A stretch of 32,691 nt of DNA from contig CACYHE010000019.1 in assembly GCA_902774185.1 (NCBI GenBank), forward strand, positions 1 through 32,691, written 5' to 3'. Position 1 is the stretch's first letter. Each line of letters begins with the position of its first letter. This DNA is from an uncultured Bacteroidales bacterium. Its GTDB lineage: Bacteria > Bacteroidota > Bacteroidia > Bacteroidales > Paludibacteraceae. The position numbers and the translations under genes are program-made. Of this stretch, positions 25,455 to 32,691 are shown one piece after another. Below the pieces are notes generated by a model. That model made no database searches, was not told the origin of the DNA, and saw only the letters and a program-made list of their open reading frames with translations.

Positions 25455-26740
25455 AAAAAATCTTATCCCTTATCGCCGGTATTGTATTGACAGTCAGCGC
25501 AACAGCTGCCACTGTCACTATCGATGCACGGGATCTCAAACTGTATGAAGAATACGCCGGTTTTCCGTCGTATATCTTGGATATGGAAGCAGCAGGAACT
25601 ACCGCCCAAATTCGTATCCGGATACGAGCTACAGCAGAAGACTATACCGGTACTTATACCATCGATTCCGATAACTCCGCACTCGTCTTACCGGCAGGTG
25701 CTTCTGCGGCGAATGCCACCCAAGCTACAAGCGGAACGATGGAGATAACCCGTCCTAACGGCGAAGTCCTTGTGTCCGGTTCTATCACTTGCACCAACGG
25801 AAATACCTACGTGCTCAACCTGCGTAATGACCCCGTTCCGACCAGCACGCAGAACCTGACGATGAATTTCCTCACTCTCGAGGACAGGATCCTCTCCGAA
25901 GGAGAGTTCCAGATTTACGGAGAGAATGACACCAAGGATCTGTACCTCCAACTGACGATTTTTGCCACCATGCTTGAAGGTACGTACACCTCCAATGATA
26001 TCTATAAAACGATGTCCATGGTGCGGCTCAAGAAGAACGGATCCTATGTCTATTATGACGTCCTTAGCGGTTCACTCACCGTCCGTAAAGACGGAAATCG
26101 GGTAGCTGTTACAGGTTATATCATTTGTCAGAACGAGAACGATCGGTATGAACTGCCCAAATATAATCTGTATTTGTCCTGTGCGCGCGATAAAAAAGAT
26201 GACCCGATGGACGGCGATGTCACAAACGCCGATTTCGAGGCTTTCTTTGCCGATTATACGCTCGACACAAGCGAGCAACCCGTTAACGGCGATATCTTTG
26301 TCTATGCGCGCAATGATAATTTCCAATGCGTCGCTCTTGATGTCTATATCGCAGATGGCGAGACGGAGATTACGCCGGGCGTTTATCCGATTCTGCAAGG
26401 TACCGACCTCTCTAATCCGTACATGTCCGTCCATGCGTCAGAAGGATACATATCCGGCTTCTGCACACCCTCTTATGCGGGTTATCTGAATAAGGGCAGC
26501 GAACTTTCTTCCGTCTGGTTTATCATGGCAGGAACGGTTACCGTCGATGCCAAAGGACGTATGGAAGTGAATGCTATTAACTCTGCCGAACGCACGGTTC
26601 ATTGCATCCTTCGTGGCACTCCACAAGGCATCTCTAATCGCAAATTACAAATTACAAATCACAAATACATACGGGATGGTCACCTCTTCATCCGTCACGG
26701 AGATGAGACCTACACGATAACCGGTCAACCGGTTGAGTAA
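25451..26740 (+). CDS. Secreted protein with three repeats and a C-terminal sorting-like end
   Basis: A 429-residue protein. A signal peptide (MKKILSLIAGIVLTVSATAA) is followed by three units of roughly 110-130 residues (about 21-125, 135-253, 265-390). Each unit starts with an acidic/aromatic stretch and ends in a pattern like GT(M/L/V)TV...G.V.G.I.C.N...Y.L. These look like beta-sandwich repeats found in several Bacteroidota secreted proteins; I know no function. The last 25 residues (YIRDGHLFIRHGDETYTITG) resemble the C-terminal end seen on many surface or secreted proteins in this order, possibly an export signal. The linker before it (SNRKLQITNHK) is encoded by a 7-base repeat. The gene overlaps the lyase stop by 4 bases and ends in a strong terminator. 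Confidence 0.82.
   Translation: MKKILSLIAGIVLTVSATAATVTIDARDLKLYEEYAGFPSYILDMEAAGTTAQIRIRIRATAEDYTGTYTIDSDNSALVLPAGASAANATQATSGTMEITRPNGEVLVSGSITCTNGNTYVLNLRNDPVPTSTQNLTMNFLTLEDRILSEGEFQIYGENDTKDLYLQLTIFATMLEGTYTSNDIYKTMSMVRLKKNGSYVYYDVLSGSLTVRKDGNRVAVTGYIICQNENDRYELPKYNLYLSCARDKKDDPMDGDVTNADFEAFFADYTLDTSEQPVNGDIFVYARNDNFQCVALDVYIADGETEITPGVYPILQGTDLSNPYMSVHASEGYISGFCTPSYAGYLNKGSELSSVWFIMAGTVTVDAKGRMEVNAINSAERTVHCILRGTPQGISNRKLQITNHKYIRDGHLFIRHGDETYTITGQPVE
26641..26667. repeat. In-frame 7-base repeat at the C-terminal linker
   Basis: Units CAAATTA, CAAATTA, CAAATCA and CAAATA follow each other and encode the short linker before the C-terminal sorting-like end of the secreted protein. Confidence 0.85.
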
Positions 26741-26780
26741 CACAAAAAAAATCGTTCGTTTCGAGCGATTTTTTTTGTGT
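26740..26780. terminator. Two-way intrinsic terminator
   Basis: A 19-base-pair stem with a 3-base loop: ACACAAAAAAAATCG pairs with CGATTTTTTTTGTGT, with one G-U pair near the loop. The A8 and T8 runs give a U-run on either strand, which suits the convergent arrangement of the secreted-protein gene and the SprT-like gene. The first base is the last base of the upstream stop codon. Confidence 0.93.
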
Positions 26781-26870
26781 TCTTTCGTGAAATGTTTCAT
26801 TTTCCCGATCGGTATCATTAGCTATGCATCACGTGGTCAATAGCTATGCATTGCCTACTCGGTCAATGTT

Positions 26871-27254
26871 CTATTTTTCTGACGATAATCGATAGGAGAT
26901 GCGTATATGACGGTTTCCTTCTTTGTTGATACGCGCCATCTCGGCACGGAAGAGTTTGCCATGAGCCGAGGTATCTTTCCATTGATTAACCGCGATATAA
27001 TAATGAATCATCTCGTGCAGAATGGTGTCCTGTACCACCTCTTCCGGCAGGTCAATTCGCACATTGATACGTAATACAAAGTTCTCGTTTTTATACGGAC
27101 CAAACAACCATGAACGCCGCTTCACAAAGGTCACTTTTCCAAGAAATCCCCTTGCATGACTGAGTTTAATCGGCAAGGTAGGTAATGCTCCGCCAAAATA
27201 CTGCCGGTTATATTCGTCAAAATGCGCTTGTATGTATTCCAAACTCGGTTTCAC
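26871..27254 (-). CDS. SprT-like zinc metalloprotease domain protein
   Basis: A 127-residue protein consisting of a SprT-like domain. HEMIH at 80-84 is the zinc-binding HExxH, with a third ligand probably His98 in SAHGKLF. The N-terminal part (YIQAHFDEYNRQYFGGALP) is typical. It lacks the C-terminal zinc-finger part seen in longer SprT proteins. The eukaryotic relative SPRTN degrades DNA-protein crosslinks; the role of short bacterial forms is less clear. It has its own promoter, divergent from the ATPase operon, and converges on the terminator at 26740-26780. Between them (26781-26870) I see only two copies of AGCTATGCAT and GGTCAAT. Confidence 0.88.
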   Translation of the reverse strand: MKPSLEYIQAHFDEYNRQYFGGALPTLPIKLSHARGFLGKVTFVKRRSWLFGPYKNENFVLRINVRIDLPEEVVQDTILHEMIHYYIAVNQWKDTSAHGKLFRAEMARINKEGNRHIRISYRLSSEK

Positions 27255-27258
27255 GCTG

Positions 27259-27290
27259 CAAAGATACGACTTTTTTACGAATTATGCAAA
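27259..27290 (-). promoter_or_regulatory. Promoter of the SprT-like gene
   Basis: On the minus strand: TTTG at 27290-27287, 20-base spacer CATAATTCGTAAAAAAGTCG, TATCTTTG at 27266-27259, only four bases before the start codon region at 27254. The message is therefore leaderless or nearly so. Confidence 0.75.
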
Positions 27291-27295
27291 TTTTA

Positions 27296-27327
27296 TTTGC
27301 ACATTCGGATTTTTTTTCGTAACTTTG
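27296..27327 (+). promoter_or_regulatory. Promoter of the V-type ATPase operon
   Basis: TTTG at 27296-27299, 20-base spacer CACATTCGGATTTTTTTTCG, TAACTTTG at 27320-27327. Its -33 box is five bases from that of the divergent SprT promoter, so the two may compete or share a regulator. A leader of about 50 bases precedes the first gene. Confidence 0.82.
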
Positions 27328-27385
27328 CAGCCGATTTGGCGCAAAGCCGGAAGGAAAAGAAATAAAATAAAAATAACTATACAAA

Positions 27386-27970
27386 ATGAACTTATCAGAG
27401 ATTACTGAAAAGATCTACGCCGAAGGTGTAGAAAAGGGAAATGCGCAAGCGCAAGAGATCGTTGCAGAAGCGCAGAAAAAAGCAGAGGCTATCGTGGCTG
27501 ATGCACAGAAGAAAGCAGAGGCACTGGTGGCAGAGGCAGAGTCGAAAGCGGCTGATTTGGACAAGAAGACACGTGCAGAACTGAAGTTGTACGCTGAGCA
27601 GAGCGTGAATGCGGTGAAGACCGAGATCGTAAACCTGCTCTCAGACAAGATCGCTGCGGACAGCGTGAAGGCGGCGACCGCAGATGCAAAGTTCATGCAG
27701 GGCTTGATCGCGAAGTTGGCAGAGCAGATGGCTAAGAACGGCGAGGTGCTGATCGAGACCAAAGATGCAGAGGCATTGCAAAAATACTTTGCTGCCAATG
27801 CAAAGGGCTTGCTCGAGAAGGGCGTGAAGATCAGCGAGGTGAAGGGTATCAAGACCGATTTCACCATTCAGCCTGCAAAGGGTGGGTACAAACTCGCCTT
27901 CGGTGACGCTGAGTTTATCGCATATTTCAAGGAAATGCTGAGACCACAGTTGGTGGAACAACTGTTCTAA
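27386..27970 (+). CDS. ntpE: V-type ATPase subunit E
   Basis: A 194-residue peripheral stalk subunit. Residues about 15-70 are a long Ala/Glu/Lys helix (EIVAEAQKKAEAIVADAQKK), which pairs with another stalk protein. The C-terminal part from about 100 is globular (VLIETKDAEALQKYFAANAK, FTIQPAKGGYKLAFGDAEFI). The stalk holds V1 against rotation. It is the first gene of the operon, as in other Bacteroidota. The ATG at 27386 follows an A-rich leader. Its stop is directly followed by a repeat element. Confidence 0.9.
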   Translation: MNLSEITEKIYAEGVEKGNAQAQEIVAEAQKKAEAIVADAQKKAEALVAEAESKAADLDKKTRAELKLYAEQSVNAVKTEIVNLLSDKIAADSVKAATADAKFMQGLIAKLAEQMAKNGEVLIETKDAEALQKYFAANAKGLLEKGVKISEVKGIKTDFTIQPAKGGYKLAFGDAEFIAYFKEMLRPQLVEQLF

Positions 27971-28094
27971 TGTACCATTTGTTCATGTACCATGTACCAT
28001 TTATGTACCATTTAGCTATTTAGCCATTTTGATTAAATGACTCAATGACCAAATAAATGAAAAAATGGTAAATGACAAAATCGTAAATGACAAG
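27971..28094 (+). repeat. Operon-gap element, type I (first copy)
   Basis: It begins at the base after the ntpE stop and fills the gap. The first 59 bases (27971-28029) match 28710-28768 at 57 positions. It consists of GTACCAT and CATTTA words on the left and complementary AAATGGTA/TAAATG words on the right (from about 28040), so it can fold as an imperfect hairpin. Confidence 0.85.
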
Positions 28095-28709
28095 ATGACT
28101 TACGAATATTTATTGGCGGGATTGCCGGAACTGAAGGCAGGAAGTGATAGTCCGATCTCGATGGAGAAATTGGACGAACTGCTGGATGAACAGCTGTCTG
28201 CGTCGGATAAGAAATACCTGGCACTACTGCGCGCACCGATGGACGAGGCGACTTTGGCGGAAGGCTTGAAGGCGCGGAACCGGTTCGTGCGCGAGTGGTT
28301 TGCGTTCAATCAAGACATGAATAATGTGCTGGTGGCGCAGATATGCCGTAAGCACGGGTTCGATGCCAAGACCCAGATCGTTGGAGAAGGGGAAGTGGCG
28401 GAACAGTTGCGGAGCCACGTGAACCAGAAAGACTTCGGTCTGAACGAAGTAACCGGTGACTGGACGGAGATATTGGCGCTTGCCGGTATCGAAGATCTGA
28501 TGCAACGCGAGAAGGCACAAGACGCGATTCGGTTTGAGTGGTTGCAAAGCCGCACGGAGTTCGATTTCTTCTCGCCGGAGATGGTGTTTGCGTACTACCT
28601 CGAGGCAGTAATGCTGCATAGATGGAGCATTCTGACCATCGAAGAAGGCGAAAAGATCTTCCGCGAGTTAGTGGCGGATATGAAGAAAGGCGTCAAGCTT
28701 GACGCATAA
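28095..28709 (+). CDS. DUF2764 protein, V-type ATPase-associated (subunit C-like position)
   Basis: A 204-residue, mostly helical protein. MTYEYLLAGLPEL is the usual DUF2764 opening; FRFVREW-type helices and the end region FYFSPEMVFAYYLEAVMLHRW-like (here DFFSPEMVFAYYLEAVMLHR) are typical. In Bacteroidota this family always sits, as far as I know, between the E and A genes of the V-type ATPase and probably takes the place of subunit C, which links V1 to the membrane ring; that is inference. The start at 28095 is preferred over an ATG at 28065 because the ten extra codons are repeat-derived (VNDKIVNDK). The gene lies between two near-copies of the type I gap element. Confidence 0.85.
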   Translation: MTYEYLLAGLPELKAGSDSPISMEKLDELLDEQLSASDKKYLALLRAPMDEATLAEGLKARNRFVREWFAFNQDMNNVLVAQICRKHGFDAKTQIVGEGEVAEQLRSHVNQKDFGLNEVTGDWTEILALAGIEDLMQREKAQDAIRFEWLQSRTEFDFFSPEMVFAYYLEAVMLHRWSILTIEEGEKIFRELVADMKKGVKLDA

Positions 28710-28842
28710 TGTACTATTTGTTCATGTACCATGTACCATTTATGTACCATTTGGCTATTTAGCCATTTAGACGTAGTTGGCTCAATGACTCAATGAACAA
28801 ATAAATGGCCAAATTGTAAATGAGAAAATCGTAAATATATTT
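28710..28842 (+). repeat. Operon-gap element, type I (second copy)
   Basis: It begins at the base after the DUF2764 stop. The left 59 bases match the first copy except at two positions. The right part shares CTCAATGA, CAAATAAATG and AAAATCGTAAAT. The left change to TTTGGC is mirrored on the right by GGCCAAA, which suggests that pairing between the arms is kept. Confidence 0.85.
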
Positions 28843-30600
28843 ATGACACAAGGTAAAGTAAAAGGAATTATTGCCAACTTGGTGACTGTCGCAGTGGACG
28901 GACCGGTTGCGCAAAACGAAATCTGTTACATTTACGTCGGTGAGACCCGACTGATGGCGGAAGTCATCAAGGTCATCGGCGCAAATGTGTACGCGCAGGT
29001 GTTCGAGTCCACCCGTGGCCTGAAAGTGGGCAATAAAGTGGAGTTCACCGGTCACATGCTGGAAGTGACATTGGGTCCGGGTCTGCTGAGCCGTAACTAC
29101 GACGGTTTGCAGAACGACCTCGACAAACTGACGGGTGTGTTCCTCAAGCGCGGTGAGTATAACTTCCCGCTGGACGAGAACAAGAAATGGTCGTTCACGC
29201 CGATCGCTAAAGTGGGCGATAAGGTAGAAGCCGCTTCTTGGCTCGGTGAAGTGGATGAGAACCACCAGCCGCATAAGATCATGGTGCCCTTCGTATTCGA
29301 AGGCACGTACACGGTGAAAACTATTGTCAAAGCCGGTGAGTACACCATCAACGAGACGATGGCGGTGCTGACTGACGCAGAGGGTGTGGACCATAACGTG
29401 ACGATGGTGCAGAAATGGCCGGTGAAGAAAGCCATCCTTGCCTACCGCGAGAAACCGCGGCCGTTCAAGTTGCTGGAGACCGGTGTGCGTACGATCGACA
29501 CGGCAAACCCGTTGTGCGAGGGTGGTACAGGATTTATCCCCGGTCCGTTCGGTACGGGTAAGACGGTATTGCAACACGCTATCTCCAAACAAGCGGAGGC
29601 TGACATCGTGATCATCGCAGCCTGCGGTGAGCGTGCGAACGAGGTAGTGGAGACCTTTACGGAGTTCCCGGAACTGGATGACCCGCACACAGGCCGTAAG
29701 CTGATGGAGCGTACGATCATCATCGCCAACACCTCGAACATGCCGGTCGCATCCCGTGAGGCATCTGTCTATACGTCCATGACGATTGCGGAGTACTACC
29801 GTTCGATGGGTCTGCGTGTCCTTTTGATGGCGGACTCCACCTCTCGTTGGGCACAGGCGCTGCGTGAGATGTCGAACCGTCTGGAGGAACTTCCGGGTCA
29901 GGATGCCTTCCCGATGGACCTCTCCGCGATCATCGGTGCGTTCTACGCACGTGCAGGATACGTGTACCTCAATAATGGTGCAACCGGATCGGTAACGTTC
30001 CTCGGAACCGTTTCGCCTGCCGGTGGTAACTTGAAAGAACCGGTGACCGAAGGAACGAAGAAAGTGGCACGTTGTTTCTATGCACTTGAGCAGGCACGTG
30101 CGGACCGTAAGCGTTACCCGGCTGTGAACCCTATTGACAGTTATTCGAAATATGTGGAATATCCTGAGTTTGAGGAGTATATCAGCCAACTGATCGACAA
30201 AGACTGGCTGCCGATGGTGAACGACATGAAGACCTATCTGCAACGCGGTAAGGAGATTCAGGAGCAGATCAACATCCTTGGTGACGACGGTGTACCTGTT
30301 GATTACCACGAGGCGTTCTGGAAAGCCGAAGTGATCGACTTCGTGATCCTGCAGCAAGACGCGTTCGATAAGATCGATGCCGTGTGTCCGCTGGAGCGTC
30401 AGCAGTATATCCTGCGCATGGTGATGGACATCTGCAAGCACGATTATGACTTCGATAACTTCCTCGATGTAACCGATTACTTTAAGCGCGTGATCAACTA
30501 CTGCAAGCAGATGAACTACTGCGAGTTCCACTCGCCTGAGTTCGAGGATTATCGCAAGAAGTTGGACGAGTTATTGGCTGAGAAACAAATCGCAGCATAA
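28843..30600 (+). CDS. ntpA: V-type ATPase subunit A (catalytic)
   Basis: A 585-residue catalytic subunit. Walker A is GPFGTGKT at 234-241 (many relatives have GPFGSGKT). The long insert between the N-terminal barrel and the nucleotide domain (about 100-200), a mark of A/V-type A subunits, is present. AACGERANEVVETFTEFPEL and RMADSTSRWAQALRE-type segments (here LLMADSTSRWAQALREMSNR) line the active site. Three A and three B subunits form the V1 head. Whether it makes or uses ATP, and moves H+ or Na+, depends on subunits outside the window. An antisense frame over its whole length is a codon-use shadow. Confidence 0.97.
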   Translation: MTQGKVKGIIANLVTVAVDGPVAQNEICYIYVGETRLMAEVIKVIGANVYAQVFESTRGLKVGNKVEFTGHMLEVTLGPGLLSRNYDGLQNDLDKLTGVFLKRGEYNFPLDENKKWSFTPIAKVGDKVEAASWLGEVDENHQPHKIMVPFVFEGTYTVKTIVKAGEYTINETMAVLTDAEGVDHNVTMVQKWPVKKAILAYREKPRPFKLLETGVRTIDTANPLCEGGTGFIPGPFGTGKTVLQHAISKQAEADIVIIAACGERANEVVETFTEFPELDDPHTGRKLMERTIIIANTSNMPVASREASVYTSMTIAEYYRSMGLRVLLMADSTSRWAQALREMSNRLEELPGQDAFPMDLSAIIGAFYARAGYVYLNNGATGSVTFLGTVSPAGGNLKEPVTEGTKKVARCFYALEQARADRKRYPAVNPIDSYSKYVEYPEFEEYISQLIDKDWLPMVNDMKTYLQRGKEIQEQINILGDDGVPVDYHEAFWKAEVIDFVILQQDAFDKIDAVCPLERQQYILRMVMDICKHDYDFDNFLDVTDYFKRVINYCKQMNYCEFHSPEFEDYRKKLDELLAEKQIAA

Positions 30601-30738
30601 ACAAGTTGAGAGTTGAATGTTGAGTGTTGAGAGAAGTTAAGAGTTAAAAGTTGAAAGTTCGTTATTAACTAACTACTTTAAACTAAAAACTACCCTAAAC
30701 ACTAAACTCTAAACGCTATACTTATAAAATATAATATT
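30601..30738 (+). repeat. Operon-gap element, type II (first copy)
   Basis: It begins at the ntpA stop. The left arm has GTTGAGA, GTTGAAT, GTTGAGT, GTTGAGA units followed by GAAGT; the right arm has AAACACT, AAACTCT and AAACGCT units. The unit-specific change of A to T on the left (GTTGAGT) is matched on the right (ACACTAAAC), consistent with paired arms. Confidence 0.85.
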
Positions 30739-32067
30739 ATGGCTAAGGCATTTCAAAAAATATATACGCAGATTACTGCAATTACGAAAGCGACTTGTTC
30801 GCTTAAGGCCGAAGGAGTAGGTAACGACGAGTTGGCTACCGTGAACGGTAAGTTGGCGCAGGTGGTGAAGATCATCGGTGACGAGGTGACGCTGCAGGTG
30901 TTCCAAGGAACCGAAGGTATTCCGACCAACGCGGAAGTGGTGTTCCTCGGTAAGGCTCCTTCGTTGAAGGTTTCGGATCAACTCGCCGGTCGTTTCTTTA
31001 ATGCGTACGGTGACCCGATCGATGGCGGACCTGCTATCGAAGGTAAGGATGTGGAGATCGGTGGTCCGAGTGTAAACCCCGTTCGTCGTAAACAACCGTC
31101 AGAGTTGATTGCTACCGGTATTGCCGGTATTGACTTGAATAATACGCTGGTGTCGGGTCAGAAGATCCCGTTCTTTGCGGATCCGGATCAACCCTACAAC
31201 CAAGTGATGGCGAACGTAGCGCTGCGTGCGCAGGCCGATAAGATCATCCTTGGCGGTATGGGTCTGACCAACGATGACTACCTCTATTTCAAGAACGTCT
31301 TCACCAACGCAGGTGTGCTGGATCACATCATCTCGTTTGTCAACACGACCGAGAACCCGCCGGTTGAGCGTCTGCTTATTCCGGATATGGCATTGACAGC
31401 AGCTGAGTATTTCGCAGTGGAGAAACACGAGAAAGTGCTCGTTCTCCTCACCGATATGACGCTGTACGCCGACGCACTCGCTATCGTCTCCAACCGTATG
31501 GACCAGATTCCGTCGAAAGACTCTATGCCGGGTTCGCTCTATTCGGACCTCGCTAAGATCTACGAGAAGGCCGTTCAGTTCCCGGAGCAGGCAGGTGGTG
31601 GTTCGATCACGATTATCGCCGTAACGACCCTGTCCGGTGGTGACATCACACACGCTATCCCGGATAACACGGGTTATATCACCGAGGGTCAGTTGTACCT
31701 GCGCCGTGACTCCGAGATCGGTAAGGTCATCGTCGATCCGTTCCGTTCGTTGTCTCGTCTGAAACAGTTGGTTGCCGGTAAGAAGACCCGCGAAGATCAC
31801 CCGCAAGTGATGAACGCAGCTGTTCGTCTGTACGCCGATGCCGCTAACGCTAAGACTAAAAAAGAGAATGGTTTCGACTTGACGGACTACGATTTGCGTT
31901 GCCTCGATTTCGCACGCGACTACAGCCGCGAGATCTTGGCTATCGACGTGAACATCAACACCGTTCAGATGCTCGACATCGCATGGCAACTCTTCGGTAA
32001 GTACTTCAAACCGGAAGAGGTGAATATTAAGGCTGCTCTCGTAGAGAAATACTGGCCAAAGGCTTAA
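30739..32067 (+). CDS. ntpB: V-type ATPase subunit B
   Basis: A 442-residue non-catalytic head subunit. It lacks a Walker A motif (SGQKIPFFADPDQPYNQ at that place), as expected. Landmarks are FFNAYGDPIDGGPAI, PVNPVRRKQPSELIATGIA-type text (here VNPVRRKQPSELIATGIAGI), VLLTDMTLYADALAIVSNRM and PGSLYSDLAKIYEKA. It shares the inter-subunit nucleotide sites with A. Its gap elements on both sides are type II copies, mirroring the type I copies around the DUF2764 gene. Confidence 0.97.
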   Translation: MAKAFQKIYTQITAITKATCSLKAEGVGNDELATVNGKLAQVVKIIGDEVTLQVFQGTEGIPTNAEVVFLGKAPSLKVSDQLAGRFFNAYGDPIDGGPAIEGKDVEIGGPSVNPVRRKQPSELIATGIAGIDLNNTLVSGQKIPFFADPDQPYNQVMANVALRAQADKIILGGMGLTNDDYLYFKNVFTNAGVLDHIISFVNTTENPPVERLLIPDMALTAAEYFAVEKHEKVLVLLTDMTLYADALAIVSNRMDQIPSKDSMPGSLYSDLAKIYEKAVQFPEQAGGGSITIIAVTTLSGGDITHAIPDNTGYITEGQLYLRRDSEIGKVIVDPFRSLSRLKQLVAGKKTREDHPQVMNAAVRLYADAANAKTKKENGFDLTDYDLRCLDFARDYSREILAIDVNINTVQMLDIAWQLFGKYFKPEEVNIKAALVEKYWPKA

Positions 32068-32199
32068 AAGTTGAGAGTTGAAAGTTGAGAGTTGAGAGAA
32101 GTCAAATAGTTGAAAGTTAATAGTTAAAAGAAAAACTTTCTACTGAAAAACTCTCTAACTTCTTTAAACTTTAAACTCTAAACTCTAAACTATAGTATT
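32068..32199 (+). repeat. Operon-gap element, type II (second copy)
   Basis: It begins at the base after the ntpB stop. The left arm (32068-32110) has AGTTGAG units and ends in AGAAGT; the right arm (about 32150-32190) has ACTTCT followed by AAACTTT and AAACTCT units. Aligned without gaps, the left arm and the reverse complement of the right agree at about 33 of 43 positions by my count. It ends shortly before the next ATG. Confidence 0.85.
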
Positions 32200-32691
32200 A
32201 TGGCAATAACTTATCAATTTAATAAAACATCGTTGCAGAGTCTGGAGAAGGACTTGAAAATGCGGCAACGAACCTTGCCCACATTGCAGAGCAAGGAAAC
32301 GGCACTTCGTCTGGAGGTGAAGAAAGCCAAGAATGAGTTGGCAGACCTCGACGAGGAAGTGAACCGCCGCATCAAGGACTATGATCAGATGATTGCGCTT
32401 TGGGGTGAGTTTGACACTTCGTTGATTCACGTGGACGACGTACGCATGTCTATTAAAAAGATTGCAGGTGTGCGCGTGCCTGTGTTGGATGAAGTGGTCT
32501 ATTCAACCAAAGAGTTCTCGCTATTCTCCAGCCCGAAATGGTTTGCAGATGGTTTTGAGCAACTCAAAGCTATCGCCGATGTAGGTATCCGTCAGGAGTT
32601 TGTGCGCCGCAAAGTGGATCTGCTCGAGTATGCGCGTAAGAAAACGACGCAGAAAGTGAACCTCTTTGAGAAAGTGCAAATACCTGGTTAT
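32200..32691 (+). CDS. ntpD: V-type ATPase subunit D, 5' part
   Basis: 164 codons are visible and the frame is open at the window edge. The N-terminal part is a helix (SLQSLEKDLKMRQRTLPTLQ and on), consistent with the rotor coiled coil. The C-terminal part ends in ARKKTTQKVNLFEKVQIPGY, matching the conserved end region of subunit D (TTQKVNLFEKxxIP). Subunit D is the central shaft turning inside the A3B3 head. Full length in the family is about 200 residues, so roughly 40 are missing. Confidence 0.93.
   Translation, partial: MAITYQFNKTSLQSLEKDLKMRQRTLPTLQSKETALRLEVKKAKNELADLDEEVNRRIKDYDQMIALWGEFDTSLIHVDDVRMSIKKIAGVRVPVLDEVVYSTKEFSLFSSPKWFADGFEQLKAIADVGIRQEFVRRKVDLLEYARKKTTQKVNLFEKVQIPGY

Noticed and set aside
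28065-28094. Earlier ATG start for the DUF2764 protein
   Set aside because: The added residues (VNDKIVNDK) are encoded by the gap repeat; the family opening MTYEYLLAGLP begins at 28095.
28759-30531. Very long antisense open frame opposite ntpA
   Set aside because: It mirrors codon use of the real ATPase gene; the translation has no recognisable domain and a His/Arg/Val-rich shadow composition. The same holds for frames opposite rpsB, tsf and ntpB.

Overview
The window is a contig piece from a member of the Bacteroidota, most likely order Bacteroidales. Three things point there: the rplM-rpsI-rpsB-tsf order; repeated promoters of the Bacteroidota type (TTTG or TTG, 20 bases, TAnnTTTG) without strong Shine-Dalgarno sites; and a V/A-type ATPase operon with a DUF2764 subunit between E and A. 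Genes look near half G+C by eye, and intergenic DNA is A+T-rich.

Layout. 1-1130: accessory stretch with the 5' end of an unknown gene, a small lipoprotein-like gene and a 55-residue protein, all on the minus strand, among short repeats. 1240-2896: a REP-associated tyrosine transposase (RAYT) gene with its own hairpin repeats upstream, inside and downstream of it. 3022-6119: rplM, rpsI, rpsB, tsf behind one promoter and a structured leader. 19662 down to 6100 (minus): a tightly packed, probably single surface-polysaccharide operon (short UDP-sugar dehydrogenase-like protein, ugd, flippase, polymerase, four glycosyltransferases, PglC-like phosphoglycosyl transferase, PglE-like aminotransferase) running on into gltX and recQ. 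19767-26740 (plus): DUF2723 membrane glycosyltransferase, CobW-type GTPase, PatB-like lyase and a secreted repeat protein, closed by a two-way terminator. 26871-27254 (minus): SprT-like protein. 27296-32691 (plus): V-type ATPase genes E, DUF2764, A, B and D (D cut by the window end).

How the genes work together. The minus-strand operon can supply an activated acidic sugar (Ugd), an amino sugar (aminotransferase), transfer of the first sugar phosphate to the lipid carrier (PglC-like), chain extension (four glycosyltransferases), export and polymerisation. The ATPase operon encodes the soluble V1 part; the membrane subunits should lie just beyond the right edge.

The most unusual signals are repeats. 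(1) The RAYT gene has a run of its own REP repeats inside its reading frame, between the HUH motif and the probable catalytic tyrosine, and its stop codon lies in another REP copy. (2) Elements with a 7-base period fill many intergenic gaps, start at or next to stop codons, and often form complementary arms. Related low-complexity tracts also lie in frame inside gltX, recQ and the secreted protein. (3) Several promoters share not only the -33/-7 boxes and a 20-base spacer but also the spacer sequence itself.
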